A DNA stretch of 5,856 bases from Akkermansiaceae bacterium UBA7331 (GTDB taxonomy: Bacteria; Verrucomicrobiota; Verrucomicrobiia; Verrucomicrobiales; Akkermansiaceae), in the NCBI GenBank assembly GCA_002471255.1, contig DKPP01000006.1:1-5856 (forward strand), in the 5' to 3' direction. The notes below the pieces were generated by a model. It saw only the letters and a list, made by a program, of their open reading frames with translations, had not been told where the DNA came from and did not search any database. Of this stretch, positions 1-5,856 are shown one piece after another. A program made the translations under genes and the position numbers. Numbering within the stretch: position 1 is the stretch's first letter; each line of letters opens with the position of its first letter.

Positions 1-3000
1 GCTCGCTCAATGACTGCTTGATTACCGGTAGCCGGGATGGGGCTTTCTAATGAGAAGTATTCCCATTGAGCCGAAGCGTAGATGTTGCCTTTACCTTCTT
101 TTCTCTTAAACTCCAAGTTATAGGTGCCGGATTTGAGTTGTTCCGGAGTTAACGTGATCGTGGAGTCATAATCAAAGATGGTGTCAGGTGTGGATGTAAT
201 GGTTTTTAGTAGTTTGCCATCCATATAGACGTCTACGGACATGGTTTCCATTCCTTCTTTGGTTCGCAAGCAATAAGCGGATAACGCATTGATGACTTGC
301 CCCGTGGTGCGGGTAGATTCCCAGTAATTTCCGTAAGATCTATTTTCAGCTAACCATTTGGCTACTCGAACCATGATTTTTTCTTGTTCGCTACCTTGAG
401 GTGCCGTTTGGACAAGTAGGTTGAGGAACTCGGCTTGAATGGCAATTTTATTACAATCCCAATTCCACCAAGTAGGATCGGATATGTGAAGCCATGCTAA
501 TTGGGAAGCTTCATCTTGCTTGAGGTATTGCGTGAACAATGGCATCAAATCGGCTACCTTTTCCTGTTTGCCTTCTTTGGCATAGTTATTAGCTAGCTTT
601 AATTGAGCATATATTCCTAATTCATAACGGTCTCGCCATAAATAGGCTTCGAGTTCTTCTATTTCTTCATCGGTTTTGTCGTCTAATGCGCTGTAAAGTA
701 AGGCGTCCCAATTGCTTGCTAATAATTGATAGGGCTTGATGTCTTTTTGCTTTTTATTATCCGCGTTACGGAACTTATCCCCATTTTTCAACAATTTTAC
801 CGATTTTTTGACTTCATCCTGTAAAAAACATTGAGCTGATTCTTTCATGTCCGTGATAGCCTCGTTATTCTTGATAGGATCAAGTGCTTCGGCAATATAA
901 ACGGTAATTAATGGATCGGGACTTGATGCTTTGTCAAACCATGACCATCCTCCATCGTTATGTTGAAGGCTCCTTAATCGATTGATTGCGCTATTGACTA
1001 TATCTTTGAGGATGAGCTCATTGAAAATAGGATTTTTTTGGAGCTTGGTCAGGTGTTGTATGTATTGATCGCCAACATCGGATTGTTGAGACTTTTTTTG
1101 AAGTTGGATTAATACATCCTGAGTTTTATAGCCAAGTTGATCGAGCGTTTGTATCACTTGTATTGCCGGTCCGATTCGGTTTGCCGTTTGTTCGGAGCAA
1201 TCATATTCATAGTAGGTTAAATAAGGGATGGTATTTACCATCATTAACGATAAAGAAGGTGAGATATTTAATGATAAGGCTGCGCTTCCTTCTTGTTTTT
1301 CTTTTGGTATCTCAATGGCAATTGATGATTCTTTTGTGCCAGGAAATAATATGGTGCTTTTTTGATTACATACTCGAGCCCCATTCATCAGTATCGGATA
1401 AGTAATTTCGATGGCGTCGCTATATTGTTCGCCAATAGCTTTCATCACCATGGATGCGGTTCCCGATGTTTTGGCAGATAGATGCCATGTTACTAATTTT
1501 TGCCCTTTAGCATCGATATCTATTTCTTGAGTGTGTGGTGAAGAAGAAACGATACATGAGTTTTTTAAATCTAGACTGACTTTCAATTTCATTGGTTTAT
1601 CCGTGCGGTTTCGGATAATCGCTGAAGTAGTTGCCTCATCTCCAGCTACAAGAAATCTTGGAGTGTTCGGCAGAATGGCGAGTTCTTTTGTGCAAATAAA
1701 TGAGGAAGTGGTTTGCCCTACCTTTAAATCAGGAGTGCGGACCCATGCTATAATTTTCCATTTGGAAAGGTTGTCCGGCAATTGAATAGGTATGGTCGCT
1801 TCACCATGCTTGTCGGTTTGAAGAGAGCCCACCCACTTGATAGAGTCTAAAAATGTTGAGCGAATTTCAGGAGCTTTTGTTGTTGTGATTGATGCATTTG
1901 ACATATCACCACCAAAAGGGGCATTATCGTCTGTTCCATCAAAAGGATCATCATTTGCCGGAGTACAAGGGAACTCAGGCAAAGCCTGATAACGACTGTA
2001 ATGAGTTTGAAAATCGAATGGATAACGATATGGATCATCTTTTCCTGAATAAGTCATCCAATTATCTGATTTGCAATCAAATTCAAAGTTAGAGCTATTG
2101 TTAAAGGTATTGAGATTACCCCAAGTTTTTCTGAGGATAGAGGGGTATGCTTTGTCATTGAAATAGTCCAAAGCTGCATCATATACCGTTAATGTAATTT
2201 GGCTATTTTTTACAGGAGCACCGTTTGGGTATTTAACTTGTACTTGGATGTTTCCTGTCTCTTTTGGAGCATATATGAGGCTGTTCGGTATAGCTGAAAT
2301 ATTGACTATTTTGTCCATTGGCGGGAAACATACATTAAGCGTTTTCGGCCAGTTAAAGCTTGAACCCAGACATATAAAAGAGATTTGAAAATTGGGTAGG
2401 TCTTTGTGCGTTGTATCAATTTCAAGAAGATGATTGCCCGATTTTGTTTGGATAATAGGATTGGTTTGGTTAATCCAATCTTGACGGATATTCAACCATA
2501 CATAATTTGTTTCGTTTGAAGTGGTAATAAGAGCCTTGACCTTTTCATTCGGGGTATAAGCATCTTTATTGAGAATAATATCGTTAGATCGAAATGGACT
2601 AAGAACATTATTGCCTCCAATTAGGATAGTTGATGCCGATTTGCTGATATTTCCCTGCTGATCCTGCCATTTGCCTCGTAATTCATATTCACCGGCAAAT
2701 TTTGGTGTAAAGTTCCATTTGGCAATACCATGCTCATCAAATTTAATATCCCAGGATTCAAGAATTTTATCGTTAGGAGATTGTTCTCCAAGCTCACAGT
2801 TCGGGTCCGTTTGTACGAGATGGAGAGTGCCTTGCACATTGGGTATCCGAGAACCTGATGTGCTTGTTGCCTCCCACGTAATAGGGTAATTTTTGCCTTC
2901 TATGGCAAAATTTTCTTCTAGTGTTTTATTGATGAAAAAAGGATATTTGGAAACATTAAATAGAGCTGTGGATTGAATGGATTTTCCAGATTCATCGTAA

Positions 3001-5687
3001 AATATGGCTTTGACCAAATATTGCCATCGTTGATAATTTTCCGTTAGCGTTCCGAATGTCTTTTGATTAGGCGTAAATGTAAATGATGCTTTTCCGTTGT
3101 GATCCAGCTTCATTTCTCCCCGTGTCAATTCTTCCCCTTGAGAGGATGGTAAAGAGTATGAATCATCATAAGATCCATCCATCCATGACCATTTAGGTGC
3201 CGGTTCCCATCCTCCATAAAATTCTTTTATAAATAGCGCATACTCGACTTTTCCTTGAGCAAGAGGACCACCTGAATAATAAGAACCTGAAAAATCAATC
3301 GTAAAAGGTTTATTATATTCAATGTTGTCAGTTTTGCTTATAATGGATGTTTCAAAGTCAGGCTTTACAAATTTTTCTACTTGGATGTATGCGGTATGGT
3401 AAAATGAGAAATTCTCACTTAATTCGGCCGTGTCTATTTCAATTTCATAACTGCCACTAGGGTGATAGTCCTTCAAGTTAAAAGAAAAATCAACCGTGCC
3501 AAATTCATCAAGATAATAGTTTGTTTGAAAAAGTTCTATTGGATCACAGCGGCTTGATAGAACTTTGATGATGACCGGAGTACCTGCCAACGTGGATGCT
3601 CTTGGTTTGGTTAAATTATATTGAGAAACGATAAATTTTCCATGAACGGTATTACCCTGTTGATAGATGGGCTGATTAAATATGCAAAATTTGTTGAGCT
3701 CGCCTTGAGCCATAGATGATTTAGCCCAAGCCTTTTCGGAACTTGATTGATTGGCGCTAATATCGAGTGTGATAGGGGAGATAGGTATGGTTGTTTCTTC
3801 GTATGATACAAATCCTCCAATGGTCATGGGATTAAGAAATGCCTTCTTGCCACCGAGTGGCTTGAGAGATTCTATATCGATATGGCACATACCATTTTTA
3901 TCCGATGATGCTTTTATCTGGTGGCGTCTAAACTTATTCTTATAAGGGAGCCAAACATCAAATACACAGGATATATTGGTCAAAGGTTTGCCGGATGTGC
4001 GATCAAAACACAAGAAATCATAACCATTGCCGGATCTATTAAATAAATACGACACCGATGATATCTGAATAATGAAGAATTGTTTGCTTTGAGCTTCTGA
4101 TATGAGATAAATTCCGGGTTCTTTGATAGGCACGACCATTTCTCCTTCATACCATTGATAAGGCTTGGATGAATTGAATTGAAGGTCAATGTCGGGTAAA
4201 TGGGTAATGTATTTTTGGGTAGATTTTTTCTTGCTTAAAATGTCTTTAATGATTTGTTTTGGCTCGAATTCTTTACATATTTTATCATGTGCTTCGCTAG
4301 ATTTAATATCCGATAACTCGTTGATTTGTTCCTTGGTGAGCTTAGATAAATCTATTTTTGTTACATTCCATTTTTCCTTTGGTGAATTATGGTAATAGAC
4401 AGGGATTTTAAATCCATCTTTAGGTATATTTGAATGGACTGTTCTAAAATCGTAATCAGGTCTGAGTTTGATGGCCGGACTAATAATTGAATGAAATAAT
4501 TTATCTAATTCACAACGAACGATGCTATCTTTTGGTTCAGATGTATGGGCAAGTGCTTTTTTAATCACCTCGACCGCTTCGGGAAATTTGGATCTATTCC
4601 ATAATTCATTGGCGTATTCAGTAGCAATTTCTAAATTTCCGGGAGTTTGAGCAAGAGCGTTTTGATAAGTTTGGTTATAATCGTAAATGCCTTTTAAGTT
4701 GTAGATTTTTCCAATCTCGCTGTCATCGTCATTCTCCAGCATACCTCCCGTGTAGCTATATTCATTGATTTTAAGCTTACTAAGCTCTGTGGCCGTTTGA
4801 TTGTCAGATAGGTATTTATTGAGATTTACCCTATTTGATTGAAACATAGAAGAAATCACTTTTGCCCACAACAAGTCACAGGGCATGGAAGCCTGATGAG
4901 GATCTAGCTCTTTGGCTTTTGCCATTAACCATAATACGCGCTCTGCATCATTTTTTGCGGATTTCCATGATAATGGTGTTTGGTATATGGTGAAAGATTC
5001 TGCTGAAGTTAATGGATTGATAAAATTCGTATTGTCAGGTGTAGGCGTGCAATTTAAATTTGTTAAACGATTTAAATTTAAATAATTAAATTTTGATGAT
5101 CCGAAAAAATAAGTTTCATAATCTAAACACAATGCATTGGCTAACATGTATGCGTAATTAGCTGCCAATTTTTTGTTGTTTTGCTTTAAGGCTAGCTCAA
5201 ATGCTTGGTGCATATAACGTAATCCCGCAATTCTGTCAGGCCTTAAGTCATAGAGATAGTATATGGATGAACTATATTGTCTGTTGTAGTTGGCTCCGTT
5301 TAACTCATAATAACCGGGGAGTTGGAAGTAAACTAATCCGATAGCAAAACGATATTCTGGAGAGTTAGGGAATTTATCTAGTAGTTGGTTTTTAATTTCT
5401 TCAAAGTGCATGACTCCCCCTCTTTCCTTGTTAAGATTGATTAGAGCCTTGATGTAAGTAGAAAGGGTAATTGCCGGATCTTTGGTTTTTCCATGAATGA
5501 GCTGATTCCAAGATTCATCGATAATTTTTTGATACCTTTTTTCTGAAAAATCCTTTTGTGTCGATGCTTCATCCTTCATGTAAATGGAGGGATCATACGT
5601 GATGGATTGGTTTGAATAAGAAGACCCACTAGTTGCAAAAAACAACAAGATGGACAAGCTCAGTGAAGAAATGAAGCTTATTTTCAT
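1..5687 (-). CDS. Secreted bacterial alpha-2-macroglobulin family protein with CSEQ thioester (3' end cut by window)
   Basis: One uninterrupted reading frame gives 1895 residues from the ATG at 5687; the C-terminus lies beyond position 1. Known family role: an exported protease trap that is cleaved in a bait region and then binds the attacking protease through a Cys-Gln thioester. Seen in order: Sec signal peptide (residues 1 to about 22, no lipobox Cys); a largely helical region with TPR-like stretches (about 30-400, for example around L362-H381); a beta-rich section with DRTSGKPL at 562-569; an MG2-type domain (about 663-770) ending in KPDFE (775-779); further macroglobulin-like beta domains; an acidic Gly/Asp/Pro/Thr linker (about 1236-1274) followed by IRSTFLDS (from 1275); LPDNLSKW (1303-1310) and PRFLVAGDE (1343-1351); CSEQ (1497-1500); HNDGGWSWF (1576-1584) and NYWEST (1787-1792) in the thioester domain; then the start of a C-terminal beta domain (about 1812 on). 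The start is chosen because a classic signal peptide follows directly. There is no clear Shine-Dalgarno, which is common in Bacteroidota. Probably about 100 residues are missing. Family assignment is firm; the biological target is unknown. Confidence 0.93.
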   Translation of the reverse strand, partial: MKISFISSLSLSILLFFATSGSSYSNQSITYDPSIYMKDEASTQKDFSEKRYQKIIDESWNQLIHGKTKDPAITLSTYIKALINLNKERGGVMHFEEIKNQLLDKFPNSPEYRFAIGLVYFQLPGYYELNGANYNRQYSSSIYYLYDLRPDRIAGLRYMHQAFELALKQNNKKLAANYAYMLANALCLDYETYFFGSSKFNYLNLNRLTNLNCTPTPDNTNFINPLTSAESFTIYQTPLSWKSAKNDAERVLWLMAKAKELDPHQASMPCDLLWAKVISSMFQSNRVNLNKYLSDNQTATELSKLKINEYSYTGGMLENDDDSEIGKIYNLKGIYDYNQTYQNALAQTPGNLEIATEYANELWNRSKFPEAVEVIKKALAHTSEPKDSIVRCELDKLFHSIISPAIKLRPDYDFRTVHSNIPKDGFKIPVYYHNSPKEKWNVTKIDLSKLTKEQINELSDIKSSEAHDKICKEFEPKQIIKDILSKKKSTQKYITHLPDIDLQFNSSKPYQWYEGEMVVPIKEPGIYLISEAQSKQFFIIQISSVSYLFNRSGNGYDFLCFDRTSGKPLTNISCVFDVWLPYKNKFRRHQIKASSDKNGMCHIDIESLKPLGGKKAFLNPMTIGGFVSYEETTIPISPITLDISANQSSSEKAWAKSSMAQGELNKFCIFNQPIYQQGNTVHGKFIVSQYNLTKPRASTLAGTPVIIKVLSSRCDPIELFQTNYYLDEFGTVDFSFNLKDYHPSGSYEIEIDTAELSENFSFYHTAYIQVEKFVKPDFETSIISKTDNIEYNKPFTIDFSGSYYSGGPLAQGKVEYALFIKEFYGGWEPAPKWSWMDGSYDDSYSLPSSQGEELTRGEMKLDHNGKASFTFTPNQKTFGTLTENYQRWQYLVKAIFYDESGKSIQSTALFNVSKYPFFINKTLEENFAIEGKNYPITWEATSTSGSRIPNVQGTLHLVQTDPNCELGEQSPNDKILESWDIKFDEHGIAKWNFTPKFAGEYELRGKWQDQQGNISKSASTILIGGNNVLSPFRSNDIILNKDAYTPNEKVKALITTSNETNYVWLNIRQDWINQTNPIIQTKSGNHLLEIDTTHKDLPNFQISFICLGSSFNWPKTLNVCFPPMDKIVNISAIPNSLIYAPKETGNIQVQVKYPNGAPVKNSQITLTVYDAALDYFNDKAYPSILRKTWGNLNTFNNSSNFEFDCKSDNWMTYSGKDDPYRYPFDFQTHYSRYQALPEFPCTPANDDPFDGTDDNAPFGGDMSNASITTTKAPEIRSTFLDSIKWVGSLQTDKHGEATIPIQLPDNLSKWKIIAWVRTPDLKVGQTTSSFICTKELAILPNTPRFLVAGDEATTSAIIRNRTDKPMKLKVSLDLKNSCIVSSSPHTQEIDIDAKGQKLVTWHLSAKTSGTASMVMKAIGEQYSDAIEITYPILMNGARVCNQKSTILFPGTKESSIAIEIPKEKQEGSAALSLNISPSLSLMMVNTIPYLTYYEYDCSEQTANRIGPAIQVIQTLDQLGYKTQDVLIQLQKKSQQSDVGDQYIQHLTKLQKNPIFNELILKDIVNSAINRLRSLQHNDGGWSWFDKASSPDPLITVYIAEALDPIKNNEAITDMKESAQCFLQDEVKKSVKLLKNGDKFRNADNKKQKDIKPYQLLASNWDALLYSALDDKTDEEIEELEAYLWRDRYELGIYAQLKLANNYAKEGKQEKVADLMPLFTQYLKQDEASQLAWLHISDPTWWNWDCNKIAIQAEFLNLLVQTAPQGSEQEKIMVRVAKWLAENRSYGNYWESTRTTGQVINALSAYCLRTKEGMETMSVDVYMDGKLLKTITSTPDTIFDYDSTITLTPEQLKSGTYNLEFKRKEGKGNIYASAQWEYFSLESPIPATGNQAVIER
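1188..1199 (-). other. Thioester tetrapeptide Cys-Ser-Glu-Gln
   Basis: These four codons encode Cys1497-Ser1498-Glu1499-Gln1500 in the context YEYDCSEQT. In thioester A2Ms and complement-like proteins, the Cys and Gln side chains of CxEQ form the internal thioester that covalently captures a protease or nucleophile. Both reacting residues are present, so the site should be competent. The residue before the Cys is Asp, where Gly is usual in the family. The downstream position that carries a catalytic His in complement C3 appears, by eye alignment, to be Asp1591 in the stretch PDPLITVY. Confidence 0.9.
1866..1982 (-). other. Probable bait region of the A2M protein
   Basis: Residues about 1236-1274 form a low-complexity stretch rich in Asp, Gly, Pro and Thr (NDDPFDGTDDNAPFGGDM at 1245-1262, then a Ser/Thr-rich run and K-A-P-E). 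It sits immediately before IRSTFLDS...W...TD, which matches the family pattern R..F..t..W.....TD..G that follows the bait segment. Its position and disorder-prone composition suggest the exposed loop that target proteases cut. The boundaries are approximate, and protease specificity cannot be read from sequence alone. Confidence 0.5.
5622..5687 (-). other. Signal peptide coding segment of the A2M protein
   Basis: The first residues read MKISFISSLSLSILLFFATS: a short positive n-region (Lys2), a hydrophobic core (about 5-18) and a small, polar Gly/Ser stretch fitting signal peptidase I cleavage around residues 19-24. There is no cysteine here, so lipoprotein processing is not expected. This predicts a soluble periplasmic or exported protein. 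The exact cleavage site is an estimate. Confidence 0.8.
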
Positions 5688-5745
5688 ATAGATTGTAAGG
5701 ATAGTTATTGTTATAGGTAGATAACACACACTATTTTTTAGTAAT
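5688..5745 (-). promoter_or_regulatory. Leader and probable promoter interval of the A2M gene
   Basis: About 58 bp separate the upstream terminator from the A2M ATG, so a promoter for this gene is expected here or overlapping the hairpin. The stretch is strongly AT-rich and has a GTGTGTGTTATC segment. No clear Bacteroidota -7 element (TAnnTTTG) is visible. A TATAAC at about 5709-5714 on this strand resembles a -10 box but has no matching -35. No Shine-Dalgarno precedes the ATG. The call rests on position rather than on a recognised motif. Confidence 0.35.
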
Positions 5746-5778
5746 AAAAAACGCTTAAATGGTTAATTTAAGCGTTTT
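5746..5778 (-). terminator. Rho-independent terminator of the upstream minus-strand gene
   Basis: A perfect 13-bp inverted repeat (AAAACGCTTAAAT and ATTTAAGCGTTTT) flanks a 5-base loop. Read on the minus strand, the stem runs into TTTTTT followed by ATTACT, the layout of an intrinsic terminator. It lies 25-45 bp after the candidate stop codons of the upstream gene and about 60 bp before the A2M start, so it should separate the two transcripts. On the plus strand the T-run is only four bases and falls within the stem, so plus-strand termination is weaker, though possible. Confidence 0.85.
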
Positions 5779-5802
5779 GAAACAAAAATAAAGAATTATT
5801 TT

Positions 5803-5856
5803 TTATGGTATGTTTGATCCGTTTACTTTGATCTCATCTTCTCGGCTATTACCTCG
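5803..5856 (-). CDS. C-terminal tail of an unidentified upstream gene (partial)
   Basis: The terminator at 5746-5778 implies a minus-strand gene ending just upstream of it. Two frames are possible. The one given here reads 17 codons, RGNSREDEIKVNGSNIP, to a TAA at 5803-5805. The alternative reads EVIAEKMRSK to a TAA at 5823-5825. The third frame stops almost at once. Codon choice slightly favours the first, while the helical character of the second is also credible. Too little is visible to name a product or settle the frame. Confidence 0.35.
   Translation of the reverse strand, partial: RGNSREDEIKVNGSNIP

Noticed and set aside
1163..1785. Plus-strand open frames at 1163-1405 and 1531-1785
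   Set aside because: They lie wholly antisense to the conserved thioester and A2M core region of the large gene, and their products resemble no known family.
1847..2092. Short open frames on both strands at 1847-2092
   Set aside because: They overlap the bait-linker region of the large gene in other frames; the low-complexity, His/Met-rich products are shadow translation.
2621..2889. Overlapping short frames on both strands at 2621-2889
   Set aside because: They sit inside a macroglobulin-like beta-domain section of the large gene, with no separate start signal or recognisable product.
3611..4395. Five short frames on both strands between 3611 and 4395
   Set aside because: All fall within the MG2 and upstream part of the large gene in alternative frames; hydrophobic stretches in the plus-strand ones are a by-product of the antisense reading.
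5709..5714. TATAAC as a sigma-70 type -10 box
   Set aside because: There is no -35 at the proper distance and the surroundings are AT-rich, so a chance match is likely; not called as a separate promoter.
5746..5778. Hairpin as an operator or attachment site
   Set aside because: The adjoining T-run on the minus strand and its place after a gene end explain it as a terminator; no integrase or second copy is seen.

Overview
This window is almost entirely one very large gene on the minus strand. It starts at an ATG at 5687 and stays open in a single frame down to position 1, where the window cuts it (1895 codons seen, no stop reached). The protein is a bacterial alpha-2-macroglobulin (A2M): a secreted, multi-domain protease trap that uses a buried thioester bond. 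The assignment rests on landmarks in the right order: a Sec signal peptide, a long helical N-terminal region, an MG2-type macroglobulin domain, a bait-like linker, the A2M core signatures LPDNLSKW and PRFLVAGDE, the thioester tetrapeptide CSEQ, and the alpha/alpha-toroid motifs HNDGGWSWF and NYWEST.

Right of the big gene lies a short intergenic region (about 5688-5802). It carries a strong 13-bp stem-loop at 5748-5778 whose T-run points along the minus strand. It lies just after what is probably the 3' end of another minus-strand gene, of which only a few codons are visible at 5803-5856. The A2M gene therefore probably begins its own transcription unit in the roughly 60 bp between this terminator and its ATG.

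The organism looks like a member of the Bacteroidota, most likely Bacteroidales. The long A2M with a helical N-terminal extension of more than 500 residues, the AT-rich composition and the lack of a clear Shine-Dalgarno before the start all fit. This is inference from protein style, not a taxonomic proof. No mobile element, CRISPR array, RNA gene or prophage signal was seen.

Functionally the protein would be exported to the periplasm or cell surface. A protease that cuts the bait segment (about residues 1236-1274) would trigger a conformational change that exposes the thioester and covalently traps the attacker. The mature N-terminus has no lipobox cysteine, so it is not predicted to be lipid-anchored like the E. 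coli YfhM type. Several family signatures are altered here (Asp before CSEQ, a degenerate MG2 signature), and these are the main points worth a second look.
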